Part shown: positions 27,422-38,130 of the stretch, piece after piece
Layout: each line of letters begins with the position of its first letter
How positions within the stretch are numbered: the stretch's first letter is position 1
Source of the DNA: an uncultured bacterium
GTDB taxonomy: Bacteria; Dictyoglomota; Dictyoglomia; Dictyoglomales; Dictyoglomaceae
Assembly: GCA_938034905.1 (NCBI GenBank)
Contig: CALHLF010000011.1
Location: forward strand, 22,348-86,347
Length of the DNA: 64,000 nt
Reading direction: 5' to 3'
Translations under genes and position numbers: made by a program
Notes under the pieces: generated by a model
What the model saw: only the letters and a program-made list of their open reading frames with translations
Databases searched by the model: none
What the model was told of the DNA's origin: nothing

Positions 27422-28400
27422 ATTTATTAAATAACCAACATTTTACCCAATGCTTAGATTGTACTTCTATTTCTTGAGGTTCTGTATTGCATATTTCCAT
27501 TGCATATTGACATCTGGGAGCAAATCTACATCCTGGAGGGGGATTTATTAAGTTTGGAGGTTCTCCTGGTGGGACCTCTCTTAATTTCTTTCTATTTTCA
27601 GGATCTGGGTCTGGAATTGCAGAAAGGAGGGCCTTTGTATATGGATGAAGAGGATTATTCAAGAGTTCATTGGTTAATGCTCTTTCTACAAGATTTCCTG
27701 CATACATTATGAATATCCAATTGGAAAACATTCTTACAGTTGCTAAATCATGGGTTATATATATAAGACTCATATGAAATTTATCTTGTAATTCTTTAAG
27801 AAGATCTAAAATTTCAATTCTAACAGATGCATCAAGCATAGACACAGGTTCATCTGCAATTATAAGTTTTGGCCTCATAATTAAAGATCTTGCAATAACA
27901 ACCCTTTGCATCTGCCCCCCAGAAAGCATATGGGGATATTTAGAGGAAAAATCTTCAACAGGTGTTAACTTTACATCTTCTAAAGCTTTAAATATTCTTT
28001 TTCTTCTCTCCTCTACTGTTCCTATCTTATGAATAAGTAGAGGTTCTTCAAGAATTCTGTAAACTGTAAAATGAGATGGTAATGCTCCAAAAGGATCTTG
28101 CTGTATAAGTCCTGTTTCCTTTCTATACCACTTTAAATCTTTAGAGTTTAAATTAGTTATATCTATTCCATCAAAATAAATTTTTCCAGAAGTAGGTTCA
28201 TATAATCTTATAATTGTTTTGCCAAGGGTAGTCTTACCACTGCCACTTTCTCCCACAAGAGAAATAGACTCTCCCTTTTTTAGTTCAAAATTTATTCCAT
28301 CCACTGCTCTTACATAAAGGGGTTGGGATAGCATTCTCTTCCTAATCTCAAACCATACTCTTAAATTTTCAATCTTTAATAAGACCTCATTGTTATTCAT
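27420..28400 (-). CDS. ABC transporter ATP-binding protein, OppF/DppF type
   Basis: One of two ATPases of a peptide/oligosaccharide importer, 326 residues from the ATG at 28400 (SD AGGTGAG); a GTG three codons upstream at 28409 is the alternative. Walker A is GESGSGKTT at about 50-58, the Q-loop region IQQDPFGALPSHFTV, signature LSGGQMQRVVIARSL, Walker B LIIADEP and switch His in ITHDLATV. The C-terminal oligopeptide-transporter domain has PGEPPNLINPPPGCRF and the Cys-containing APRCQYAMEIC, which in relatives binds an Fe-S cluster or metal. Last gene of the operon, overlapping the OppD-type gene. Confidence 0.94.
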   Translation of the reverse strand: MNNNEVLLKIENLRVWFEIRKRMLSQPLYVRAVDGINFELKKGESISLVGESGSGKTTLGKTIIRLYEPTSGKIYFDGIDITNLNSKDLKWYRKETGLIQQDPFGALPSHFTVYRILEEPLLIHKIGTVEERRKRIFKALEDVKLTPVEDFSSKYPHMLSGGQMQRVVIARSLIMRPKLIIADEPVSMLDASVRIEILDLLKELQDKFHMSLIYITHDLATVRMFSNWIFIMYAGNLVERALTNELLNNPLHPYTKALLSAIPDPDPENRKKLREVPPGEPPNLINPPPGCRFAPRCQYAMEICNTEPQEIEVQSKHWVKCWLFNK

Positions 28401-29361
28401 GGCTCTCACCTATATAACATTTTGCAAAATGTTCTTCATCTTTCTTAAACATTGGTGGTTCCTTAATCTTACATATATCCATTACAAATTGACATCGAGG
28501 ATGAAATCTACATGCCTTTGGAGGGGAGATAAGACTTGGAGGGGTTCCTGGTATGGATCTTAATTTTTTGTCTATTTTTAAAGTGGGAACACTATTAAGG
28601 AGCATCATAGTATAACCATGAGCTGGCTTATAGTAGAAAGATTCTGCAGGACTTATTTCTACAATCTCTCCTGCATACATTACTGCTACTCTATCCGCAA
28701 GTTCGCTTGCTGTTGCTATATCATGAGTTATAAAAATATAGCTTAAATTAAACTCTTTTTTAAGAAGCTTAAGAAGGTTCATGATATTAGCTTGGGTTAT
28801 AATATCTAATGCAGAAGTTGGTTCATCGAGTATGACAATTTGAGGGTTAGTTATTAAAGCCATTGCAATGACAACTCTTTGTTTCATACCACCAGAAAGT
28901 TCAAAGGGATATCTTTCTGAAAAGGATTCTGAAATTCCAACTAAACTTAGTATTTCCTTCGCCTTTTTAAATGCAGTTTCCTTATCTATCTTCATATGGA
29001 CCATTAATGGTTCAGCTACTTGATATACTACTTTCAATACAGGATTTAGAGAGTTCATTGCCCCTTGAAATACCATTGATATTTTACTCCATCGAATATT
29101 TTTTCTATAACTTTCTTCATCTAAAGATAAAATCTCTTCTCCATTTAGATAAATTTCACCAGAAACTTTTTCTAAATTTCTTGGAAAAAGACGCATTATT
29201 CCTCTTGCTAATGAACTTTTTCCACAACCTGATTCTCCAACAATTGCTAAAGTTTCTCCCTTTTTTAACTCAAAATCTGCATTTTTTACTGCTTCTAAAA
29301 TTCCCTTTCTTGTTTTATAGGAAAGACTGAAATTTTTAAGTTTTAAAATTACTTCATTCAT
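28393..29361 (-). CDS. ABC transporter ATP-binding protein, OppD/DppD type
   Basis: The second ATPase of the importer, 322 residues. Walker A is GESGCGKSS at about 42-50, then FQGAMNSLNPVLKVVYQVAEPL, signature LSGGMKQRVVIAMAL, Walker B IVILDEPTSALD and ITHDIATA. The C-terminal domain carries PGTPPSLISPPKACRFHPRCQ. The start ATG has GGAG about 10 bases upstream. Paired OppD and OppF subunits are the rule in this transporter class. Confidence 0.94.
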   Translation of the reverse strand: MNEVILKLKNFSLSYKTRKGILEAVKNADFELKKGETLAIVGESGCGKSSLARGIMRLFPRNLEKVSGEIYLNGEEILSLDEESYRKNIRWSKISMVFQGAMNSLNPVLKVVYQVAEPLMVHMKIDKETAFKKAKEILSLVGISESFSERYPFELSGGMKQRVVIAMALITNPQIVILDEPTSALDIITQANIMNLLKLLKKEFNLSYIFITHDIATASELADRVAVMYAGEIVEISPAESFYYKPAHGYTMMLLNSVPTLKIDKKLRSIPGTPPSLISPPKACRFHPRCQFVMDICKIKEPPMFKKDEEHFAKCYIGESHE

Positions 29362-29373
29362 CTTTTTCCACTC

Positions 29374-30756
29374 CTATATTTCCTTTAATCTTGGATTTAC
29401 GATTCTATCTATCACAAAACCTAATAAAGCAAAAGATACTGCTGTTAATATTAGTAGAAATGAAGGCTCTAAGACCCAATAGTAATATCCTTTATATAAA
29501 GCTCCATTTTGGAAGGCATCTTCTATAATTCTTCCCCATGTAGGTTGGGTAGGATCAAGAACTCCAAAAATGGAAAGAATTGCTTCTAAGAATACATATG
29601 CTGGTATTGATATTATAAGATTGGGAATTACAGGAGGAAGAATTTTGGGAATAATATATAGAAAGACAATTCGCCAATTGCTGGCACCATATGCCTTTGC
29701 AGCCTCAATATATGGTAAGGTCTTCACCTGAAGAACTAAAGCTCTCTGTGTTTTTACCCCACTACCAAACAAACTTAAGAATATAAGGACAAAAAGAAGC
29801 TTCCAAATGGTAAGCTTATAGAATAAAGATATCATAATCATAAGAGGAAGAAATGGAAGTACCATGTATATTTCTGTTAATCTTTGTATTAATGAATCTA
29901 CCTTTCCTCCAAACCAACCACTGATGGTTGCCAAAATGAGATGTAGGAGGGTTATACTTATAGCTGCTCCTAATCCAAAAGAAAGGTCAATAGGGGTTCC
30001 CCAAAGAAGTGCTAATTCTAAAGGTCTTCTTAAATGGTCAGTACCTGCTATGCCGTGTACTTTCCCATATATTATGGGTTCTGCAGTTATGGTATCATCT
30101 TTATCCTTTAATTCTACCTCAATATGTAATTTGTATTCTCCCTTTTCAATATTTAAATTGCCAGATGTATCCACAAAAAGTCCCCTCACCACAGTGACAG
30201 AATAGGGAGGATAATACTCTAATTTAGACTTTAGATATTCTATGAGTTTATCTTCTATAGAAGTTTCATTTCCTAAATATAAGGTGCTTTCTTCACTCCT
30301 TAATTGGTGCTCCAACAAGAATATCTTATCTTTATTAGGCTTTTCCCAAAATATTCTTAAAATTGGAGGCTCATTTTTATATTGGCTCTTGAAAAATATA
30401 TTAAATTCAGTAGGAAAATCGTCATAATTATAATTAAAAGAATAAATTAATTCTATTTTTTTTGGATTTTGAGAAATTAGATTCAAGGAACCTTTATTAG
30501 AAAGGTTGATGTTTTTGGGGAGATTTTTCCCAGTGAAAAATCCCCACCAGACAGGAATTGCATTTCTTGGATATTTTAACCACGCTTGACTATCATTCCA
30601 TAAAGAAATTGTTTTATCATAAGGAATTGCGATAATAGTATAGATTATCAAAACAATAAAAAAGGCAAAAATAATAAGAGAAAATACACCTATTTTGTAT
30701 CTTAAAATTTCTTTAAAAATACCCTTTAAGCTGTATATAGAGAGTTCTTCATTCAT
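29374..30756 (-). CDS. ABC transporter permease, OppC/DppC type, with large extracytoplasmic insertion
   Basis: 460 residues from the ATG at 30756 (SD GAGGTGAG); ordinary OppC permeases have about 300. TM1 is VFSLIIFAFFIVLIIYTIIAIP. About 185 extra residues follow (roughly 50-240), beta-rich and with many aromatic residues. The normal permease core resumes at HGIAGTDHLRRPLELALLWG, with the coupling EAA loop near EAAKAYGASNWRIVFLYIIPKILP. The insertion is on the outside face and may contact the large binding protein. Similar insertions occur in thermophile transporters of this family; its role here is unknown. Confidence 0.9.
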   Translation of the reverse strand: MNEELSIYSLKGIFKEILRYKIGVFSLIIFAFFIVLIIYTIIAIPYDKTISLWNDSQAWLKYPRNAIPVWWGFFTGKNLPKNINLSNKGSLNLISQNPKKIELIYSFNYNYDDFPTEFNIFFKSQYKNEPPILRIFWEKPNKDKIFLLEHQLRSEESTLYLGNETSIEDKLIEYLKSKLEYYPPYSVTVVRGLFVDTSGNLNIEKGEYKLHIEVELKDKDDTITAEPIIYGKVHGIAGTDHLRRPLELALLWGTPIDLSFGLGAAISITLLHLILATISGWFGGKVDSLIQRLTEIYMVLPFLPLMIMISLFYKLTIWKLLFVLIFLSLFGSGVKTQRALVLQVKTLPYIEAAKAYGASNWRIVFLYIIPKILPPVIPNLIISIPAYVFLEAILSIFGVLDPTQPTWGRIIEDAFQNGALYKGYYYWVLEPSFLLILTAVSFALLGFVIDRIVNPRLKEI

Positions 30757-30766
30757 TCTTCTCACC

Positions 30767-31816
30767 TCATATTCTTACTCTTGGATCAATAATAGCATAA
30801 ATAAAATCTAATAATAAAACTGTTCCGGCTAAGAGATAAGCATATATTACTGTTACTCCTATGATTACGGGAGCATCAAACATCCCGATGGCCTGAGAAA
30901 GGACCATTCCTAATCCTGGCCAACTGAAAATACGCTCTGTTATTATAGCGCCCATCCAAGAGGAAATTACTGATAAAGCAAAACTTGTAATTATAGGGGG
31001 AAGGGCTGGACGAAGGATATATTTTCTCTCAACATCCTTAGGAGGAAGCCCCTTTGCCCTTGCCACTTCAACATAGTCTTCCGTAGAATAAATTAAGAAA
31101 AAGTTCCTCTCACTATATGTTCCTACAAAAATTGAGGATATAAGCCAAGCTAATAAGGGTAAAATCATATGTCTAATTACACTTAAAATTTTCTCAAAAA
31201 GTGTAGGAGGTGGTGGAAAATCCATAAATCCTCCATGGGGAAGTATATGAAGCCAGGAATAAAATATTAAAAGTAGAAAAATTCCATAAAACCAACCTGG
31301 AATTACGGATAACGGAGAAAGATAAACAATTAACTTATCTAAAAAGGATCCATATTTTTGAGAAAGTTTAAGTCCAAGCGTTAAGTTTATGAAAAATATT
31401 AGAACTGTAGCTGTGGTAAAGAGAAGTATTGTAAGAGGAAGCCTTTCGAGAATAATATTCTTAACCTTCATTGATCCGCTATCACTGGTCATCCACATTG
31501 CAGTTCCTAAATCTAAGGTGAGAGCATTTTTTAAGTGATATATGCTTCTTATCAAAAAAGGCTTATCTAAACCTTTAGTTTTTAATTGAGTTTTTACAAT
31601 TGACTCCATAAGTTTCAATTTTTGTTCCTCAGTATATCCTTGAAGGGTAGGATTTTCCTTTATACTCATAGCTACATTCATTCTAATTTCTGTCTCTATA
31701 AGCTTATCTATATATCCTCCTGCATTTGCAATTACAATAGTAAGATAAACAGCAATTGCTACAGTGATAAATAAAACTGCAATTCTTCTTAAAAAATACC
31801 TTAAAATTTTTATCAA
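30767..31816 (-). CDS. ABC transporter permease, OppB/DppB type
   Basis: A 349-residue permease starting with TTG behind AGGTGA. TM1 is IAVLFITVAIAVYLTIVIANAG. Then comes an extracytoplasmic region including LDKPFLIRSIYHLKNALTLDLGTAMW, about five more membrane spans, and the EAA coupling loop EDYVEVARAKGLPPKDVERKYILRPALPP. The C-terminal part (TERIFSWPGLGMVLSQAIG) is typical of OppB. Forms the channel with the OppC-type protein. It is separated from the binding-protein gene by a hairpin. Confidence 0.93.
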   Translation of the reverse strand: MIKILRYFLRRIAVLFITVAIAVYLTIVIANAGGYIDKLIETEIRMNVAMSIKENPTLQGYTEEQKLKLMESIVKTQLKTKGLDKPFLIRSIYHLKNALTLDLGTAMWMTSDSGSMKVKNIILERLPLTILLFTTATVLIFFINLTLGLKLSQKYGSFLDKLIVYLSPLSVIPGWFYGIFLLLIFYSWLHILPHGGFMDFPPPPTLFEKILSVIRHMILPLLAWLISSIFVGTYSERNFFLIYSTEDYVEVARAKGLPPKDVERKYILRPALPPIITSFALSVISSWMGAIITERIFSWPGLGMVLSQAIGMFDAPVIIGVTVIYAYLLAGTVLLLDFIYAIIDPRVRI

Positions 31817-31872
31817 TTCACCTATAGAAATCTACCTCCCTTTTAAAAATATTTCATAAACTTAATTTTACC

Positions 31873-31905
31873 AAAAAAAACCCCAGGGAGGAAACCCCCC
31901 TGGGG
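31873..31905 (-). terminator. Attenuating terminator between binding-protein gene and permease genes
   Basis: CCCCAGGG (31881-31888) pairs with CCCTGGGG (31898-31905); two more G-C pairs extend the stem inward after one mismatch. Read on the minus strand, it is followed by eight T (31880 to 31873). It lies just after the binding-protein stop. Partial termination here would give more binding protein than membrane components, as is usual in such operons. Confidence 0.85.
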
Positions 31906-31920
31906 AAAATTAAATTCTTT

Positions 31921-34035
31921 TTATTTCAAAAATTTTGAGTTCTTTAAGAGAACAGTATGGGCAGTAAGATCTGCTTTTTCTAAGTAGTATGGGCCATTAC
32001 TTACCCATAGATGTCCATATTTATCAAACCATTTCTTCAAAGATACATATCTTTCCTTTGCTAAGCTCTCTGATACATATTTTCCAACAAAGTTCTTAAA
32101 TGGAATATATGCATCCTTTTCAGATTTTTCAAGCATATCCTTTAATACAGCTAAGCTTGGCCCACCAATATAGTTCATCCATTCTATCTTCTTTTCTTGA
32201 GCTTTACTTTGTGAGAATGCAAGTTTTCCTTCTTCTTCTGCTCTAATTCCAATAGCATGAGCATGCCATGGGAATAATACAGAGGTTGTTGGCCATAATG
32301 CAGTAAGCTCTGCATCAAGTTCTGCATAATTTGTATAATATTCTACTACCAATGGATTTTCTTTAACTATTTTCCATGCAACAAATTGCTCTCTCCAAGA
32401 GTTGAAATAATCAACATAGGATTCGTCATAAAGTTTACTATCTTTACTTGCCCTTTCAAATCCTATAATGAAATCTACTAAATAATCTGCAATGCTTTGA
32501 ACAGTGCCATCATGATACTTCTTCTTTCCTATAACATCTCCATAGTTTATCACAACTTTTACTTTTGATTCCTTCACTCCTGCTTCTTTTGCAGTAACCA
32601 TAGTTTGTTTCTTTACATCCCACCCATACCATGCATCAGAAGGAACAGAAACTGTCTTGACTTTTCTAAATTTTAGCCAATTCTCTGATCCTTTATTTTG
32701 GAATGTAGGAACTTCTGCATTTACAGTAAGATCAGCACTTTCAATCCCTAAGAGAATTGGAAGTCCAGTATATGGATGATAGATCCAATTTCTACCAAAG
32801 GTTGGTTCCCATAATACAGTATCATACATCCAGTTGGATCCTGCCACTATATTCCATGCGTCAATGATTACTTCTGCCATTGCTACCTTAACATTTCCTC
32901 CCTCTCTTCCTGCAATTCTTAAAGTATATGGCCATATCCTTGCAGGATTTCCACCTGCATAGTCAACTGCAGTATCAATATTCTTTCTTCTTGCCCATGC
33001 TGATTTTTGATCTACTAAGAAAACCCTTACAGAATCTTTGAGGCAAAGCTCTAATGCTTTTCTCATAAGCATGTTTCTTTCTGCAATACTCTTGAAGTTT
33101 TTCTGTGCAAGTTTATTTGCAATATCTCTAAACTCTTTATCAGGTTTATAGGCTCTCCAAAGAGGAGAATAGGACATGGGTGAATCAGGAAGATAGAAGA
33201 ATTGGAAGTTATCTGACATATCTCTTGCAAGAACCGTTGTTATCCATCCACCTGTATAAAGATCCCATTGTCCTTCCTCGGGATTTCCTCTGATCCAAAG
33301 GGGAGATGCCTCTCGAGAGGTCTTATACATTCTCTCAACAGTAAATCCTAATTTCTCAAGTTGAGAAGAAACATAATCTCCTATTATCTTTCTTCTATCC
33401 TCTACTCTTATAATAAATTTTACAACCACTGGATTTCCCTTATAATACCATTTTCCAGCTCTAAGCTCTGCTCCCATCTTCTTTAGTTCTGTAGTGATTA
33501 TGCTCTTTCCCTTTTCAAAGTTATATTTATAAAGATCTTCTAATTTTGTGATAGTAGCTTTATATCTCTCATATTCTGGGAAACCTTTATTGAGAGGTAA
33601 AAGTTTCACTTCTGCGAGTCCTCCCATAATTTCATCCACAATGTATCTTCTATCAACTACAAAATTCATTGCTTCTCTAATCTTTGCATTGCTAAAAGGA
33701 TTAAATCTTCCATCTTTATAAGTTGGTCCTACAGGGTTAAAGGTTAATTCATAATATAATCCAAAAGATGTTCCATAAATTAGATTAGGATCTTCTTTAA
33801 TCCTTCTGAAGAGTTGAGGATCATCAAACTCGTTAAAGTATATATCTATATCTCCTTTTATTAACATTTCTAAAGCCTTTGCTTTATCCTTTTCGGGAAT
33901 AAATGCTACTTGATCAAGCCATCCATTGGGATTTATATTTACTGGTTGAGCCGATGATGGGAAAATAAGAATAGATAGAATAATTAAGAGGAGGAATAAG
34001 AGAGACATCTTGGGAGACTTAAAAATTCTCCACAT
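31921..34035 (-). CDS. Extracellular solute-binding protein, family 5, large form
   Basis: A 704-residue exported binding protein. The signal peptide is MWRIFKSPKMSLLFLLLIIL followed by SILIFPSSAQP, with probable cleavage after SSA or AQ; no lipobox cysteine is seen. The body has family-5 features, including an internal segment ending AMNFVVDRRYIVDEI. Typical DppA/OppA proteins have 500-600 residues, so this one is long. The ligand could be peptides or oligosaccharides; in Thermotogales many of these systems carry beta-linked sugars. No glycosidase or peptidase gene is adjacent to help decide. SD GGAGGTGATT precedes the ATG. Confidence 0.9.
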   Translation of the reverse strand: MWRIFKSPKMSLLFLLLIILSILIFPSSAQPVNINPNGWLDQVAFIPEKDKAKALEMLIKGDIDIYFNEFDDPQLFRRIKEDPNLIYGTSFGLYYELTFNPVGPTYKDGRFNPFSNAKIREAMNFVVDRRYIVDEIMGGLAEVKLLPLNKGFPEYERYKATITKLEDLYKYNFEKGKSIITTELKKMGAELRAGKWYYKGNPVVVKFIIRVEDRRKIIGDYVSSQLEKLGFTVERMYKTSREASPLWIRGNPEEGQWDLYTGGWITTVLARDMSDNFQFFYLPDSPMSYSPLWRAYKPDKEFRDIANKLAQKNFKSIAERNMLMRKALELCLKDSVRVFLVDQKSAWARRKNIDTAVDYAGGNPARIWPYTLRIAGREGGNVKVAMAEVIIDAWNIVAGSNWMYDTVLWEPTFGRNWIYHPYTGLPILLGIESADLTVNAEVPTFQNKGSENWLKFRKVKTVSVPSDAWYGWDVKKQTMVTAKEAGVKESKVKVVINYGDVIGKKKYHDGTVQSIADYLVDFIIGFERASKDSKLYDESYVDYFNSWREQFVAWKIVKENPLVVEYYTNYAELDAELTALWPTTSVLFPWHAHAIGIRAEEEGKLAFSQSKAQEKKIEWMNYIGGPSLAVLKDMLEKSEKDAYIPFKNFVGKYVSESLAKERYVSLKKWFDKYGHLWVSNGPYYLEKADLTAHTVLLKNSKFLK

Positions 34036-34067
34036 AAACTAATCACCTCCAATAAGATTTTAATTGT

Positions 34068-34096
34068 AATATAATAACTATTTTTTTATTTGTCAA
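34068..34096 (-). promoter_or_regulatory. Promoter of the ABC transporter operon
   Basis: Minus strand TTGACA (34096 to 34091), 17-base spacer, TATATT (34073 to 34068). Transcription should start near 34061, giving a leader of about 26 bases with the SD GGAGGTGATT. Same hexamers and spacing as the speD promoter. Confidence 0.65.
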
Positions 34097-34156
34097 TCTT
34101 TTAAAAAAATATTATTAGATGGGTTTATTAATAAAAAGTTTTAAAATCTTCTATTC

Positions 34157-34185
34157 TTGACAAAAATTAAAAAAGATTCTATTCT
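34157..34185 (+). promoter_or_regulatory. Promoter of the tRNA-Gly/Cys/Ala cluster
   Basis: TTGACA at 34157-34162, 17-base spacer, TATTCT at 34180-34185, 22 bases before the first tRNA. The three tRNA genes have gaps of only 6-7 bases between their CCA ends and the next gene, so one transcript is likely, possibly running into the secreted-protein gene at 34472. Confidence 0.7.
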
Positions 34186-34207
34186 AACTACAGAAAATTT
34201 ATAGAAA

Positions 34208-34282
34208 GCGGGTGTAGCTCAGAGGTAGAGCATCGGCTTCCCAAGCCGAGGGTCGCGGGTTCAAATCCCGTCACCCGCTCCA
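34208..34282 (+). tRNA. tRNA-Gly (anticodon CCC)
   Basis: A full cloverleaf can be folded. The acceptor GCGGGTG pairs with CACCCGC, and the anticodon loop is TTCCCAA between CGGC-type stems. The T loop is TTCAAAT and the discriminator T is followed by an encoded CCA (34280-34282). Stems are GC-rich, as in thermophiles. Confidence 0.95.
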
Positions 34283-34289
34283 TGAGAGA

Positions 34290-34365
34290 GGCGGCATCGC
34301 CAAGCGGCTAAGGCAGGAGATTGCAAATCTCCCATTCCCCGGTTCGAGTCCGGGTGCCGCCTCCA
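34290..34365 (+). tRNA. tRNA-Cys (anticodon GCA)
   Basis: The acceptor GGCGGCA pairs with TGCCGCC. The anticodon stem GGAGA/TCTCC encloses TTGCAAA, and the T loop is TTCGAGT. Discriminator T and encoded CCA (34363-34365). Lies 7 bases after tRNA-Gly. Confidence 0.95.
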
Positions 34366-34371
34366 AAAAGT

Positions 34372-34446
34372 GGGGCTGTGGCGCAGAGGGAGCGCGCTTC
34401 CATGGCACGGAAGAGGTCGGGGGTTCAAGTCCCCCCAGCTCCACCA
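34372..34446 (+). tRNA. tRNA-Ala (anticodon GGC)
   Basis: The acceptor GGGGCTG pairs with CAGCTCC, including the G-T pair at the third position that is typical of alanine identity. The anticodon stem CTTCC/GGAAG holds the loop ATGGCAC, and the T stem is GGGGG/CCCCC. Discriminator A and encoded CCA (34444-34446). Confidence 0.94.
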
Positions 34447-34471
34447 GGTTTAGAAATTTAGGAGGGATTTA

Positions 34472-35164
34472 ATGAAATTCCTCTTTTTTTTATTAATTTT
34501 TTTCTGTGCGATAAACTTCTCTTTAGCAATTAATAATGAAGATATAAATACTTTATTGAAAATTGCTAAGGAACAAGAGAGTATTTTTTGGCAGAATCCG
34601 GAAAAAAATTATATACCTTGGAATATAGCAGTAGATTATTACACAAAGTTATTTCAGGTTTATAATAATTTACAATTTCAAGAAAAGCTTATAAAACTTC
34701 ATATGGAAGGATATATTATAAATGCTAAAAACCCAAATTTCTTTAACTTTCATTATGCTTATAGTTTAAGTTATCCACTAAAAGTTATATTCTTAAATTT
34801 GAGAAATTATCCAAGATTTGACTCACCAATATTCGAAAAGGTTTTACCTTTATTTATAACAATTCAAAATCATGGAGAGAAAAATTTGGATCTAAGTAAA
34901 ATGAAACTTTATCTCGAAAATGTTGGAAATTTTCGTGAATCTTTATTAAATAATGATCAAATTTATAGTAATATTCTAAAGGGAAGTCTGGATCCTTTTC
35001 CTATAAATAGAATATTAAAACCAAAGGAGAGTTTTTCATTTATTCTTCTCTTTTCGTATAATAGACCACCAAAAATATTAAAAATGGAAATTGAAAATAT
35101 CCAACTTAATCTCATATTCTTTGAGAATATTTTATTAACAGAACCTTCAACATTAAGAACTTAA
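34472..35164 (+). CDS. Secreted protein of unknown function
   Basis: A 230-residue protein I do not recognise. It starts with a clear signal peptide (MKFLFFLLIFFCAINFSLA, probable cleavage after SLA) behind the SD AGGAGG. The mature part is rich in Asn, Phe, Lys and Tyr. A middle segment (FEKVLPLFITIQNHGEKNLDLSKMKLYLE) and the later LKPKESFSFILLFSY look like an extracytoplasmic beta-sandwich, perhaps a DUF4352 or BsuPI-like fold, but this is only an impression. No lipobox. It follows the tRNA cluster and precedes the NfnA-type gene by 20 bases. Confidence 0.75.
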   Translation: MKFLFFLLIFFCAINFSLAINNEDINTLLKIAKEQESIFWQNPEKNYIPWNIAVDYYTKLFQVYNNLQFQEKLIKLHMEGYIINAKNPNFFNFHYAYSLSYPLKVIFLNLRNYPRFDSPIFEKVLPLFITIQNHGEKNLDLSKMKLYLENVGNFRESLLNNDQIYSNILKGSLDPFPINRILKPKESFSFILLFSYNRPPKILKMEIENIQLNLIFFENILLTEPSTLRT

Positions 35165-35184
35165 TTTTAAGGAGGGAAATAGGC

Positions 35185-37408
<2,224 letters not shown>

Positions 37409-37410
37409 TC

Positions 37411-37439
37411 TTGCATACATTTATTTATTTCTTTATAAT
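37411..37439 (+). promoter_or_regulatory. Promoter of tRNA-Arg
   Basis: TTGCAT at 37411-37416, 17-base spacer, perfect TATAAT at 37434-37439. The -10 box ends 12 bases before the tRNA. Transcription may continue into the secreted-protein gene at 37548. Confidence 0.7.
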
Positions 37440-37451
37440 GTTTAATAAGGG

Positions 37452-37528
37452 GCGCCCGTAGCTCAATAGGATAGAGCGGCGGACTACGAATCCGTAGGTT
37501 AGAGGTTCAAGTCCTCTCGGGCGCACCA
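37452..37528 (+). tRNA. tRNA-Arg (anticodon ACG)
   Basis: The acceptor GCGCCCG pairs with CGGGCGC. Anticodon stem GCGGA/TCCGT, loop CTACGAA. T arm AGAGG TTCAAGT CCTCT, discriminator A and encoded CCA (37526-37528). The wobble A34 implies conversion to inosine by TadA. Confidence 0.95.
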
Positions 37529-37547
37529 TTTAAGGGAGGTTTTACCT

Positions 37548-38114
37548 ATGAAATGGTTCTTAATAATTTTTTTGATGCTTTCACTATTAGTTAATCTTTC
37601 CTTTGGAGAATCCTCTTGGAGTTTTTCATTACAGGAAAAATCTTATTATTTTTCTAATTATTTAGATTTAGGATTATTTCTCTCACCTTTAACTCCTTAT
37701 GGAATGTTAGTATTTTCTCCCGAGAAAAATCTTAGATTTTGGTTTGGTTCCGCCTTAAATGAATTTCCAATAATAGGGGGTGGTATAAAACTTTATCCAA
37801 ATCTTGTTTTAAATTTGGAATATAGGGAGAATGGAGAATATTTAGAGATACTAATTCCATTTATTTTAGAAAAACTTTCTGGGGGATTTCAAATAAATAT
37901 TGGTATTTTGGGAAATACTAATTTTAATATAGAATCTGCCTTTTCATATCCTATAAATAAATCAGTATCTTTTGGAGCATATATCTATTTTCCCTTTACT
38001 CAAGCGGGTAAAGTATATGTATTTGTAAGATACTATTGGAAAAATTACTTTTGGTCCTTAGCTTTTAATGGAGAAAGGTTATTATTTAGTATCTTAAAAT
38101 ATCTAAAATTTTAA
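37548..38114 (+). CDS. Secreted or outer-envelope protein of unknown function
   Basis: A 188-residue protein with a signal peptide (MKWFLIIFLMLSLLVNLSFG, probable cleavage after SFG or GES) behind the SD GGGAGG. The mature part shows alternating hydrophobic and aromatic residues (LGLFLSPLTPYGMLVFSPEK, KVYVFVRYYWKNYFWSLAF), suggesting a beta-barrel or beta-sandwich at the envelope. I recognise no family. The DUF4388 gene follows 16 bases later, so the two are probably cotranscribed. Confidence 0.72.
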   Translation: MKWFLIIFLMLSLLVNLSFGESSWSFSLQEKSYYFSNYLDLGLFLSPLTPYGMLVFSPEKNLRFWFGSALNEFPIIGGGIKLYPNLVLNLEYRENGEYLEILIPFILEKLSGGFQINIGILGNTNFNIESAFSYPINKSVSFGAYIYFPFTQAGKVYVFVRYYWKNYFWSLAFNGERLLFSILKYLKF

Positions 38115-38130
38115 AAAGGAGAGATAAAAA

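Noticed and set aside
34036..34207. Riboswitch or other structured RNA before the ABC operon or tRNA cluster
   Set aside because: Apart from two promoters the gap is AT-rich with no convincing stem-loop or aptamer-like conserved block.
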